64,000 bases of DNA from Granulicella sp. L46 (GTDB taxonomy: Bacteria > Acidobacteriota > Terriglobia > Terriglobales > Acidobacteriaceae): the NCBI RefSeq assembly GCF_009765785.1, contig NZ_LMUT01000003.1, positions 483,570-547,569 on the forward strand, in the 5' to 3' direction. The translations under genes were made by a program, and so were the position numbers. The notes beneath the pieces are model-generated. The model made no database searches. It had not been told where the DNA came from and saw only the letters and a list, made by a program, of their open reading frames with translations. How positions within the stretch are numbered: position 1 is the stretch's first letter; the number at the start of each line of letters is the position of its first letter. This document shows positions 1 through 8,801 of this stretch, piece by piece.

Positions 1-3
1 TCC

Positions 4-366
4 TCATTGGCCACACGGATATGCGGACTGTAGAGCTTGCAACACAAAGAATCCCGCCGCACGATGTAGTTTTTCTGGATGGTCCTCGCCATATTTGACA
101 ACCACCAAAACCAGCTCCTTGCGGGTCGCTGCCGTCGGTATACAGGCAGGAAAATCGTCTGGGTGAGTGTGTGTCGCAAACGTTGCGCCATCAACCACCC
201 CCATAACGAATCCGATGCACGTACCGGCGTCGATCTCGTCGACCGACACCTTTGTTCCGGCTTCTGTGACGTTTTTGCACATATTTACTAACGCTTCTCC
301 AGATTCGAGATAGATAGTGTTGGGCTTCGAAAGAACCATGGCGGCAGCCAGCAGAGGGATGAGCAT
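4..366 (-). CDS. Rap1a/Tai immunity-like small exported protein
   Basis: 120 aa with a short hydrophobic N-terminus (residues 2-12) that looks like a signal sequence. Four cysteines (30, 50, 75, 118) sit in the pattern I associate with the Rap1a/Tai family: GTCIGFVMGVVDG (48-60), CIPTAATRKELV (75-86), VVKYGEDHPEKLH (89-101) and a terminal AYPC. Known members are periplasmic immunity proteins against type VI amidase effectors, but many relatives have no known role. No effector or secretion gene is visible here, so immunity is not shown. An in-frame GTG at 405-403 would add 13 residues with basic charge (first tripeptide MPR), giving a more usual signal peptide; neither start has a strong ribosome site. 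The gene lies in the accessory segment left of the tRNA. Confidence 0.7.
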   Translation of the reverse strand: MLIPLLAAAMVLSKPNTIYLESGEALVNMCKNVTEAGTKVSVDEIDAGTCIGFVMGVVDGATFATHTHPDDFPACIPTAATRKELVLVVVKYGEDHPEKLHRAAGFFVLQALQSAYPCGQ

Positions 367-618
367 GGTCGCTAGTTTCGCACATGAAGGGGTGGTGCGG
401 GCACCAATCTTACCGCTACCAGCAACTGCCAGCCCGACGACTGGAGTGCTTATGACGCGCTGATGGTTCGCTTTTGCTTCGATCTATCGCTTGTCAGAAG
501 CAACGCCTAGCTAAGCGTGGTCATTCCAGCAAAACCGGGTTATCGGCAAGTTCGCGCGCGCAGTTTTTATACCCAACTAGTAACGATGAGCTTGACCAAG
601 ATCGAAAGCCTCTGAAGT

Positions 619-1587
619 TCAAGGCGTTACTTGCAATCTCACCCACCCAAGAGAGGCGTCCGCGTTTCTCAAACACAAATACGGCCTATCAGCGTTTCCG
701 CCGCTGCCCTTTTCCACGTAAATGGTGCCCCTGGTCGTAATCGTGCAAGCCGGTTTTGGTGCAATGGAAGCGTCTTGGAATCCGACAGGGGACACGCTGG
801 CGATTGGCATCACATCCCCGTTGGGACTTCTCTGTGAAAAAAACACAAACGGCCGGGATGCTGACTTCTCTGCGCATAGCGCTATCGAGTGATTTGCATT
901 CAGAGTTGATGGCCCACAACCTAGGTTCCCCAACATAAGGGATGACGGCCACGCTATTCCATTCTCGTCGGTGCCGGATGACTCGAAAGAGCCCGCCTTG
1001 AATTTCTTATTGCCGATGTCTACGACCTGTCCCTGCACCGCAGTAAGTTGCTTCTGTAAGAGTTCAACTTTTTCATCGATTCGGCTATATCGTTCCAAAT
1101 TCGACTGGAGCCGCGCGTACTGCTGCACTATCTGGCTGGATGAAGCTTGTAGCCCAGAGACTTGACCCTCAGCGGACTGCACATGCGATTGGAGAGTGGC
1201 GAGTTGCGCTGAGACAGCCGAGTCCTTACTAACTGCCGCTTGAGACACATCTTGCACCTTGGTCGTCGCTTCAGCGACCTTAGCGGTGAAGTCGCTATAG
1301 CTGTGGAACCCCAACACTCCGAGGATAATCACAAGAACAGCCAAAGGGATTGCAGCCCAATAGAGGAAAAGCTTGAACCAGTCCGTGAGTTTGCTCGCGA
1401 CGTCAACCGATGTCTTCATGGTGACGTAATCCCGGTCCTTAAATCTGGACTCCAAAGCTTCGTTAATCAAAGCCACGATCCGGAAGGAGTCATTATTGAG
1501 AGGGGCACCACAGTTCGCGCAAAAAGCTTTGCCGGGTATAGTGGGCTCTTTGCATCCTGGGCACGGATTGCTACTCGGTTCGCTCAT
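619..1587 (-). CDS. zinc-ribbon, membrane-anchored coiled-coil protein of unknown function
   Basis: 322 aa. An N-terminal zinc ribbon has two CxxC knuckles (CPGC and CANC, about residues 9-28). A basic/amphipathic stretch follows, then one membrane helix (AAIPLAVLVIILGVLGF, about 80-96), then a long heptad-rich segment (about 100-195, rich in Q, S, A, V), then a C-terminal domain with several Cys that I do not recognise. The ATG at 1587 is chosen because GGAG lies 9 nt upstream; in-frame starts at 1605 and at 1617 (GTG) lack such a site. Topology suggests the ribbon inside the cell and the coiled coil and C-terminal domain outside. It is divergent from the next membrane protein across about 100 bp, so the two may share control. 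No function can be assigned. Confidence 0.7.
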   Translation of the reverse strand: MSEPSSNPCPGCKEPTIPGKAFCANCGAPLNNDSFRIVALINEALESRFKDRDYVTMKTSVDVASKLTDWFKLFLYWAAIPLAVLVIILGVLGFHSYSDFTAKVAEATTKVQDVSQAAVSKDSAVSAQLATLQSHVQSAEGQVSGLQASSSQIVQQYARLQSNLERYSRIDEKVELLQKQLTAVQGQVVDIGNKKFKAGSFESSGTDENGIAWPSSLMLGNLGCGPSTLNANHSIALCAEKSASRPFVFFSQRSPNGDVMPIASVSPVGFQDASIAPKPACTITTRGTIYVEKGSGGNADRPYLCLRNADASLGWVRLQVTP

Positions 1588-1686
1588 AGTTTGAGTCTCC
1601 ATCATGTGACATCTCACTCTATCAACGCGCGGGCGCGTGAGGGCAACGAATAGCGAATAACGTCAGGCGCGCGCTACGCTAGGGGC

Positions 1687-2463
1687 ATGGGTTATTGGAA
1701 ACGATTCGGAGCGGTGCTTTGGCGGGATGCAATGCTGTGGGTGCGCGATAACATCCTGTGGGCGGTGGTGGTCTTGGTTGTACCGCCTGCTGCAGTCTAT
1801 TTTCATGACCCCAACCACTCTATCGATTGGTCGCTCATCCGCACAACACTATGGCTATACGTTGCTGCATTCGTTATGTATGCCATCTACCAAAGCGCGC
1901 ACGCCGCTGTGACGCTAGATGCAGAGCGATACGCGCATGTTCTAGAGGCCGAACGTAGAGCCACAGAGGCAGAAGCCCTGAATACACGTCCGAAGATTGT
2001 CCCAGAAATACTTGAGTGTTTTTGGGACATAGATGATCCGAGCCGCGAGACTTTTTCTTTTGTCTACGCCTCCGTAAGACTGACGAACCATAATGATGTC
2101 GCTACTCTTATTACAAAGTATGAGCTGACTATAGAGATTTCAAACGTAAAGTTTATTTCTGACAGCGAAGTTACTTACTCAGCTAAGAGAAAGGCAGCCG
2201 AGTCCAATGATTTTCGAGGTGGGATGCCGCTAATAATGAAGTGGTATTTATCTCGTTTACAAATCACTCCTTTGGCGAAGGGCGTGCATCAAGATGTTTG
2301 GTTGAAATTTCCGGTTGATCTTGAGTCGGTCTACACGGGTGAAGAAGCCTTCCCCGCCAGCGTTAGCGTGTCCGTAACTGATTCATTCGGGTTGCAGTAC
2401 TCGTCTCAGACTCGATGGGCGGACGTTCGTATGGATACGTTTGTTGTGCCTCGGACCACCTAA
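1687..2463 (+). CDS. two-helix membrane protein of unknown function
   Basis: 258 aa. Two predicted membrane helices (ILWAVVVLVVPPAAVYF, about 23-39, and TTLWLYVAAFVMYAIY, about 53-68) are followed by a charged helical linker (about 75-100) and a mostly beta C-terminal domain (about 103-250) with alternating hydrophobic residues, suggesting an Ig-like or beta-sandwich fold in the cytoplasm. No motif is recognised. Base composition is clearly more AT-rich than the pyr or gal genes of the window, consistent with the accessory nature of this end. Divergent from the zinc-ribbon gene. Confidence 0.68.
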   Translation: MGYWKRFGAVLWRDAMLWVRDNILWAVVVLVVPPAAVYFHDPNHSIDWSLIRTTLWLYVAAFVMYAIYQSAHAAVTLDAERYAHVLEAERRATEAEALNTRPKIVPEILECFWDIDDPSRETFSFVYASVRLTNHNDVATLITKYELTIEISNVKFISDSEVTYSAKRKAAESNDFRGGMPLIMKWYLSRLQITPLAKGVHQDVWLKFPVDLESVYTGEEAFPASVSVSVTDSFGLQYSSQTRWADVRMDTFVVPRTT

Positions 2464-2601
2464 AATGGCGCTCTGCCAGAAAACATAAAGTTATCCGCTT
2501 ACATGATCCTCGCAGAGTTTTTGCTTACTGCCGACGAGCCAGCGCTTGAGCGGGGAAAACGCATCAGACATCGGCGCACCTGGAGATTGCCCGCTGATGG
2601 G

Positions 2602-3438
2602 CTACCTTGCCAACAGGCTGATGCGCTGGTGCGCTGCTTGTAAGTCTGCAACTGCAAGGTGGCAATATCGCTGCGTGGTCGTAAGGTCAGCGTGGCCCAA
2701 TGTCCGTTGCAAGGCGATTGCGTTCCCACCCTTGCGAAGGTAGTTGGAGGCGAAGCTGTGCCGGGCCGCGTGTAGTGTCCGTGCGGGCGGTTCAAAGCCC
2801 ACCTTGCGACACAGCCGCTTGACGCTGCGAAGGACACTTCTCCGCTCCAGCTTGGTTCCATTCCGCGTGGCGAAGACAAGCCGATGGCCGGGCGCGTCCG
2901 CGACGTAGCGGACCAGACGCTTGCGAAGTTCGGCACTGAACGGAACGATTCGCGTCTTGCTGCCCTTCCCGTCCAACCGCACCAGCATGTTTTCAAAATC
3001 GAGCGAATCAGCACACAAGGAAAGCACTTCGCTGATACGTGCTCCCACATCGAACAGGAAGAGCATGATGAGGTGTGTTCGCAGCTCAGCCGTGTTCGGC
3101 TTGTATGTCACCAGCCGATTTATTTGCTGCTCCGAGTACACGGCCAAGTTGTTCTGTGGTTCCTTGAGCCGGGTGAGTTTCGGGTGCTGGCAGCCCGGTC
3201 CGCATTTTGTCTCAGGGAACGCAAGCCAATGCGTATAGGCATTCCAGCATGTGATGGCGCTATTGATCCCCGTTGGCTTCAGGCCGCGTTCGCGCATCGC
3301 AATCACGGCGTTCTGGAGGTCGGCTTGTGTGGGACATTCAGGTATAGAGCGAAAGCAGGATTTGTACCAATCCAAGGTTGCAGGCGAGACACAAACGAAG
3401 TATTTGCGGTGCTTGATGAAGTCAGCGAAACCAGCCAT
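2602..3438 (-). CDS. tyrosine recombinase / phage-type integrase
   Basis: 278 aa, catalysing site-specific strand exchange through a phosphotyrosine intermediate. An N-terminal SAM-like core-binding domain (about 1-90) precedes a catalytic domain with the full set of active residues: Arg134 (VGARISEVLS), Lys158 (DGKGSK), His223-x-x-Arg226 (HAARHSF), His249 (TLGHAD) and Tyr258 (TTTQRYCH). The frame is open to a GTG at 3480, but the ATG at 3438 has a strong GGGGAGG ribosome site 6-7 nt upstream and is preferred. Its start lies about 60 bp from the 5' end of tRNA-Pro, the usual arrangement for a tRNA-targeting integrase of an island or prophage remnant. Xer-like size, but no link to chromosome dimer resolution is visible. 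Confidence 0.93.
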   Translation of the reverse strand: MAGFADFIKHRKYFVCVSPATLDWYKSCFRSIPECPTQADLQNAVIAMRERGLKPTGINSAITCWNAYTHWLAFPETKCGPGCQHPKLTRLKEPQNNLAVYSEQQINRLVTYKPNTAELRTHLIMLFLFDVGARISEVLSLCADSLDFENMLVRLDGKGSKTRIVPFSAELRKRLVRYVADAPGHRLVFATRNGTKLERRSVLRSVKRLCRKVGFEPPARTLHAARHSFASNYLRKGGNAIALQRTLGHADLTTTQRYCHLAVADLQAAHQRISLLAR

Positions 3439-3496
3439 GAATTTCCTCCCCAAGGGGTCGAATTCGGAAAGAAATTTCACAACTATCTGATTCTAA

Positions 3497-3573
<77 letters not shown>

Positions 3574-3735
3574 TTTCTCTAGGCAGACATTCACCCAACA
3601 GTCAGGCTTGGTTTCGGTTCATCGTCTCGTAACCGAATTCGGCTAGTCTTGCTTGACCTGATGCCTCGCCTGCCGAAGTTCGAAGATGAGAAAAATGAAA
3701 GTTTCTCCTCAATAAATTTTCTTCACCTGGGCCCG

Positions 3736-5442
3736 ATGCTTAGTAGGCGTCATTTGCTCAGCCGCGGCCTTTACACTTCAGCGGGTCTCCTACTCAGCAA
3801 GAGCGTTCCGGCCATCGGCCAGGCCATGGCATCTCCGCCGCAGGTTCGCAGCGAGGTAAAACTCACCCGCTATGTCGATCCGCTGCCTATCCCACCCGTC
3901 ATTCGGCCCACGGGCAAACCCGGCGAAGTCGTCGAGATCGCGATGCGACAGTTTCAGCAGAAGGTGCATCGCGACCTTCCGCCCACCACACTCTGGGGAT
4001 ACAACGGCACGTGGCCGGGCCCCACGATTGAAGCCCAAAGCGGACAGCCTCTCAAGATCAATTGGGTCAGCAAACTGCCCACCACCCACATACTACCCAT
4101 CGATCACTCCATTCACGGAGCCGAATCCTCGATCCCAGATGTCCGGAACGTTGCGCATCTCCATGGAGCCTGCGTGCTTCCCAACGACGACGGATACCCC
4201 GAGGCATGGTTCACTGCAAATGGTGAGCATGGCCCCAAATTCAATCCGCAGCCGTCATTCTATCCGCACTGCCAGCCCTCCACGGCGCTCTGGTATCACG
4301 ACCATTGCCTCGGCATCACTCGCCTCAACGTCTACGCTGGCCTCGCCGGCTTTTATCTCATCCGCGATGAAGCCGAAAAAGCTCTCAATCTCCCGAGTGG
4401 CGAATATGAAATTCCTCTCATGCTGCAGGATCGTCTCTTCCACCGCGACGGCTCGCTCTATTACCCCACCGTAGTGAATGGCCCGAAGGAGCATCCAATT
4501 TGGGTGCAGGAGGTGTTCGGCGACCACAACTGCGTCAACGGGAGAGTGATGCCGTTTCTCGAGGTTGAACCTCGCAAGTACAGATTCCGCATGCTGAACG
4601 CGGCCAATTCGCGCTTCTATCACCTGCGCCTCTTCAACGCGGATAACACCGGCAAAATTCTTAACGATACTTTCGACGTTCCCGCCTTCCAGCAGATAGG
4701 CACAGACGGCGGCCTGCTCCCATCACCGCTCGAACTCCGCTACTTGCTCATGGGGCCCGCCGAGCGATTCGATGTCGTCATCGACTTCGCCGGTCTCGAG
4801 GGCAAGTCCTTCTCGCTTATCAACGATGCGCCTGCCCCCTACACGATGGGCGGCCAGGTCGATGCGCAAGAAGTAATGCTGTTTAAAGTCACCAAGCCAC
4901 TCCAAGGCAAGGACGCCAGTTCCGTTCCCGACACGCTAGTTCCCTTCGAGGCCCTGCAGCCCACCTACACCATGCGCGAGCGATTGCTGCTTGTCTCCGA
5001 GAAAGAGCGCCCATCTGACGGTTATGTCATTACCGGCCTACTCGGCAATGCGCACTGGCATGAACCTATCACCGAAGATCCGAAGGCCGGCAGCACCGAG
5101 ATATGGTCTTTCGTTAACATCACGGGCGATGTCCATCCTCTGCATGTTCATCTCGTGCAGTTTCAGATGCTTAATCGGCAGTCGTTTGATGTGCAGACGT
5201 ATCAGCAAACCGGCAAGCTAGTCTTCACTGGAAAGCCAATGCCGCCTGAAAGCAACGAGCGACCGGCGCGCAAAGACACGATCAAATCCTATCCCGGTTA
5301 TGTCACGCGCATCATTCAACGCTTTGATCTGCCGCCGGGAGCGCCGACGACTCCCGGCGATGAGTTGCTCTACGTGTGGCATTGCCACATCCTCGAGCAT
5401 GAAGACAACGAGATGATGCGACCCTACACAGTTGTAATTTGA
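3736..5442 (+). CDS. multicopper oxidase, CotA/laccase-like, Tat-exported
   Basis: 568 aa. Oxidises phenolic or metal substrates while reducing oxygen to water, probably in the periplasm. The chosen ATG gives MLSRRHLLSRGLY, a twin-arginine signal followed by a hydrophobic stretch; upstream in-frame starts (3649 TTG, 3661 ATG) would bury the RR. Three cupredoxin domains are indicated by copper ligands at each end: HLHG (about 141-144), WYHDHCLG (186-193), HPLHVHLVQF (about 466-475) and HCHILEHEDNEMM (549-561). The last gives the type 1 His-Cys-His with an axial Met. Length and the GxxPDxRxxxHLHG style match the spore-coat CotA/bilirubin oxidase group. Substrate is not predictable. First gene right of the tRNA, same strand as the phosphoesterase and YVTN genes. 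Confidence 0.92.
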   Translation: MLSRRHLLSRGLYTSAGLLLSKSVPAIGQAMASPPQVRSEVKLTRYVDPLPIPPVIRPTGKPGEVVEIAMRQFQQKVHRDLPPTTLWGYNGTWPGPTIEAQSGQPLKINWVSKLPTTHILPIDHSIHGAESSIPDVRNVAHLHGACVLPNDDGYPEAWFTANGEHGPKFNPQPSFYPHCQPSTALWYHDHCLGITRLNVYAGLAGFYLIRDEAEKALNLPSGEYEIPLMLQDRLFHRDGSLYYPTVVNGPKEHPIWVQEVFGDHNCVNGRVMPFLEVEPRKYRFRMLNAANSRFYHLRLFNADNTGKILNDTFDVPAFQQIGTDGGLLPSPLELRYLLMGPAERFDVVIDFAGLEGKSFSLINDAPAPYTMGGQVDAQEVMLFKVTKPLQGKDASSVPDTLVPFEALQPTYTMRERLLLVSEKERPSDGYVITGLLGNAHWHEPITEDPKAGSTEIWSFVNITGDVHPLHVHLVQFQMLNRQSFDVQTYQQTGKLVFTGKPMPPESNERPARKDTIKSYPGYVTRIIQRFDLPPGAPTTPGDELLYVWHCHILEHEDNEMMRPYTVVI

Positions 5443-5658
5443 TTTGCTGAAATCGCTTTCGGGCATGAATGTTGATCTGAAACGAGTTGATCGTTTAATC
5501 GACTTCATGGACGATTGGCGGTTCATTTCGTGAGCTCAATTATTATTCAATTCACTCTGCCCTAACACCTCCCCGGCGCGTATCGCCTACGGTTGTTCAC
5601 TGAAGACGCATCACTGGCACGACACGCTGTCTTCTTGTTACACCGGAGGTTTCACACC

Positions 5659-7608
5659 ATGAAGTCATGCACGGTCAACGCCCTTAAGGGGACGCTTAAG
5701 TGCGGCGCAACGACTCTATTTGCGCTGCAAGTGTTAGCGGGAGGATCACCTTCCGCTTACGCCCAAACCTCTACCCCGGCAACTACGACTCCTATCAAAC
5801 ACGTGATCGTCATCATCGGCGAGAACCGTACCTTCGATCACGTCTACGGGACTTACACTCCCAAGGATGGAGAGACCATCTCCAACCTGTTGTCGAAGGG
5901 CATCGTCAAGGCCAACGGCAAGCCCGGTCCCAACTACTCGCTCTCCGCGCAGTTCTCAGCACTGGACACCACAACCTCCGGTGGCGTCTACGAAATCAAT
6001 CCCCAGTCCAAGAGCATCTACAGCACGCTGCCACCCGCGTTGGCTGGTGGACCAGAGGCACCCACGGTCGCAGGCCCGGCTCCCTTCACTACGTTGAAAG
6101 TCGGGAAGCTCGCTGACCAGGGTCTCGCAAAAGGCTATGATCCGTTCCTGATCACTGGCGCCACCGGTATCGCCGGAGGCCAGATCGATACCCGCATTGC
6201 AGATGCAACCAGTCTGCGTGAAGGTGTCTATCAGCTTAGCGGTCCCAACATGCCGTACGACGCCTACACTGCCAGCCCCGTCCACCGCTTCTTCCAAATG
6301 TGGCAGCAGACGGATTGCAGCATCGACCTCGCGACCAAGGACAATCCCAGCGGCTGCCAGAACGATCTCTTCCCCTGGGTCGAGGTATCCGTCGGCACCG
6401 GCAGCAACGGCGCACCCCAACCCAGCACCTTCAACGACATGACCACTGGCGAAGGCTCCGCCTCGATGGGCTTCTACAACATGGCCAAAGGTGACGCTCC
6501 CTATCTCAAAGAGTTGGCTGACACCTACACGCTCAGCGATAACTTCCACCAGTCGGTGATGGGCGGCACGGGAGCCAACCACATCATGTTCGGCTTCGGC
6601 GATGCCATCTTCTACACCAACACCAACGGTGTTGCCGTAGCCCCTCCCACCAACCAGATCGAGAATCCTAACCCTCAGGCCTCCACCAACGACTTCTACG
6701 ATCAGGACGGCTACGGCGGCGGCAGCTACGTCAACTGCGGCGACATCAGCCAGCCTGGTGTACCCGCTGTTACCAACTACCTCCAATCTCTCAAGCGCCC
6801 CGTGAATCCTAATTGCGTAAAGGGCGACTACTACCTGGTCAACAACTACAACCCCGGCTACACCGGCGACGGCCAACTCTACTCCGCGCTCTCGCCCTTT
6901 ACCATTCCTCCCACCAGCCAGAAGAGCATCGGTGACGACCTGGTAGCGCACAAGGTGCCCTTCAAGTACTTCGGCGAAGACTGGGATCTCTACGTCACCG
7001 ATCCTACCGAGTCCAACACGTTTGACGAGTATTGCAACATCTGCAATCCATTCCAATACCAGACCCAGTTCATGGGCACACAGGCAGCTCGCGAGACCTA
7101 TGTCGGCGACACAACCGAACTGTATGCCGATATCGACACGGGCAATCTTCCGCCGGTCTCGATCGTCAAGCCGAGCGGCTTCAACGACGGTCATCCGGCA
7201 TCTTCCAAACTCGACCTGTTTGAAGGCTTCACCAAGAAGATCGTCGACCAGGTGAAGGCTAACCCGGCACTCTGGGACAACACCGTTATCTTCATCACAG
7301 AGGACGAAGGTGGCGGCTACTATGACTCGGGCTACATCCAGCCGGTCGACTTCTTCGGCGACGGAACCCGCATTCCCCTCCTGGTCGTCTCGAAGTACTC
7401 CAAAGGTGGGCACGTGTCGCATGAGTATGGCGACCACGTCTCTATCGAGAAGTTCATCGAGAAGAACTGGAGCCTTCCCCCGATCAGCGCACGCAGCCGT
7501 GACAATCTTCCCAACCCAGTTCAGAAGGAGAGCAACCCGTACGTTCCCACCAATAGCCCCGCTATCGGCGACCTTACGGATGACTTCAAGTTCCCCAGCT
7601 CAAACTAA
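5659..7608 (+). CDS. exported phosphoesterase, AcpA/phospholipase C type
   Basis: 649 aa, alkaline-phosphatase-superfamily phosphoesterase (PF04185-like). The ATG at 5659 has GGAGG 9 nt upstream and starts a signal peptide ending near SAYAQT. The nucleophile region VIIGENRTFDHVYGTY (about 51-66) carries the metal-binding Glu-Asn (55-56) and the nucleophile Thr of the ENxTFDH motif. A late motif FITEDEGGGYYDSG (about 545-558) supplies further metal ligands, followed by a His-containing HEYGDH. Family members are acid phosphatases or phospholipases C that release phosphate from esters outside the cell. Neighbouring YVTN propeller: fused YncE-propeller/alkaline-phosphatase proteins are known to me in this phylum, so the pair may act together. 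Confidence 0.92.
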   Translation: MKSCTVNALKGTLKCGATTLFALQVLAGGSPSAYAQTSTPATTTPIKHVIVIIGENRTFDHVYGTYTPKDGETISNLLSKGIVKANGKPGPNYSLSAQFSALDTTTSGGVYEINPQSKSIYSTLPPALAGGPEAPTVAGPAPFTTLKVGKLADQGLAKGYDPFLITGATGIAGGQIDTRIADATSLREGVYQLSGPNMPYDAYTASPVHRFFQMWQQTDCSIDLATKDNPSGCQNDLFPWVEVSVGTGSNGAPQPSTFNDMTTGEGSASMGFYNMAKGDAPYLKELADTYTLSDNFHQSVMGGTGANHIMFGFGDAIFYTNTNGVAVAPPTNQIENPNPQASTNDFYDQDGYGGGSYVNCGDISQPGVPAVTNYLQSLKRPVNPNCVKGDYYLVNNYNPGYTGDGQLYSALSPFTIPPTSQKSIGDDLVAHKVPFKYFGEDWDLYVTDPTESNTFDEYCNICNPFQYQTQFMGTQAARETYVGDTTELYADIDTGNLPPVSIVKPSGFNDGHPASSKLDLFEGFTKKIVDQVKANPALWDNTVIFITEDEGGGYYDSGYIQPVDFFGDGTRIPLLVVSKYSKGGHVSHEYGDHVSIEKFIEKNWSLPPISARSRDNLPNPVQKESNPYVPTNSPAIGDLTDDFKFPSSN

Positions 7609-7629
7609 CAATCGTTTCACTTCGTAGTT

Positions 7630-7672
7630 CACTTCGGCGACCAGGATCACTGGTCGTCGAAGTGCATTTTTT
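7630..7672 (+). terminator. strong intrinsic terminator
   Basis: 15-bp stem (7630-7644 with 7650-7664, one G-U wobble), 5-nt GATCA loop, then CATTTTTT. It lies 21 bp after the phosphoesterase stop and only 30 bp before the YVTN start codon. Confidence 0.88.
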
Positions 7673-7702
7673 CCCGTTAGATAATCCAAAGGAATCTCCG
7701 TT

Positions 7703-8764
7703 ATGCAATTTGTCCGCGTGCTCTCTGCAAATCTCGCACTTTCTGCTTTCCTCATTGGCTCGGCAGCCATGGCCACTAAGACTTCCACGCCCACCGCGCC
7801 CCGAGTCTTTCATGTTGAAGAGCAATGGAATATCGGCGGCAAGGGCGGATGGGGTTTCCTCGCGATAGATCCCGCTGCTCATCGTCTCTTCATCCCGCGT
7901 ACCGACCACATCTCGGTAGTCGATATCGAGACAGGCAAAGTTCTCGGCGAGATCGCGGGCATGGTCAACCTCCGCAATCTGGCACTCGACGACGACGGAA
8001 GATACGGTTACGCCACCGATGTCACAGACGGCAATGCAGGATTCGTTCGCGTCTTCGACCGAACCTCGTTGCAACTGGTGGCTTCCATTCCCACCGCACC
8101 AGTACCTTTCGCGATCGTCTACGATCAAGCGACCAGGCATGTATTCGCTTTTAGCTCACGCGGCCATAGTGTGGATGTCATCGACTCTTCCACCAACAGG
8201 GTCATCTCGACCCTCCCTCTCGCGGGCCGTCCGGGCTTCGCGGTAGACGATGGCAAGGGCACCTTATTCGTGGCTCTCCCAGCTAGGGGGATGATCCAGC
8301 GCATCGACGCGGCTTCGCATGAAGTCACTGCATCCTGGCCTCTAGGGCCATGCACAGGACCCTCAAATCTCGCGATTGACATCCAGCATCATCAACTATT
8401 CAGCAGCTGTGAGGATCACAGCCTGATTTCAGTGGATACCACCACCGGTAAGGTGGATAGGGTTGGTGAGGCCACGGAGAACGCGGGCGATTTAGACTTC
8501 GATCCCCGGCTCAACATGCTGTTCATGGCTGACTCTACGGGGTCGCTCACTGTCTATCACCGCGAGTCGCCATTGCATTACACCAAGCTCCAAAATATCA
8601 AGACAGCATCCGGCGCTCGCACCATGGTTGTCGACCATGAGAATGGCAAAGCCTATCTCGTCACGTCTAAGTACGGGTTGAACTCCGGCAACGTTTCAGA
8701 AGAACTGAGGTATCGCCCGACTCCGATTCCAGGAACCTTTTCAGTCATCGTCGTATCCCGCTAA
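7703..8764 (+). CDS. exported YVTN/YncE-type beta-propeller protein
   Basis: 353 aa with an N-terminal signal peptide (cleavage near SAAMA, residue 24). The body shows repeated propeller blades of the form VVDIETGKVLGEI, VFDRTSLQLVASIP, VIDSSTNRVISTLPL, RIDAASHEVTASWPL, SVDTTTGKVDRVG, characteristic of YVTN/NHL-like seven-bladed propellers. AAAGGA lies 9 nt before the ATG. Such proteins bind ligands or partner proteins outside the cell; no enzyme motif is seen. It follows a strong terminator with almost no room for a separate promoter, so expression probably depends on readthrough or on the terminator being leaky. Confidence 0.85.
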   Translation: MQFVRVLSANLALSAFLIGSAAMATKTSTPTAPRVFHVEEQWNIGGKGGWGFLAIDPAAHRLFIPRTDHISVVDIETGKVLGEIAGMVNLRNLALDDDGRYGYATDVTDGNAGFVRVFDRTSLQLVASIPTAPVPFAIVYDQATRHVFAFSSRGHSVDVIDSSTNRVISTLPLAGRPGFAVDDGKGTLFVALPARGMIQRIDAASHEVTASWPLGPCTGPSNLAIDIQHHQLFSSCEDHSLISVDTTTGKVDRVGEATENAGDLDFDPRLNMLFMADSTGSLTVYHRESPLHYTKLQNIKTASGARTMVVDHENGKAYLVTSKYGLNSGNVSEELRYRPTPIPGTFSVIVVSR

Positions 8765-8801
8765 GCAGTTCCATCAATCGGTCAGTCAAACTGAGGAATT
8801 T

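Noticed and set aside
3613-3637. TTCGGTT/AACCGAA inverted repeat after the tRNA as a terminator or attachment core
   Set aside because: 11-nt loop, no T-run, and no matching copy elsewhere in the window.
5956-7437. 493-aa open frame on the minus strand opposite the phosphoesterase
   Set aside because: It mirrors the codon structure of the real gene, has low-complexity Val/Ala/Gly content and no ribosome site; the plus-strand gene has clear family motifs.
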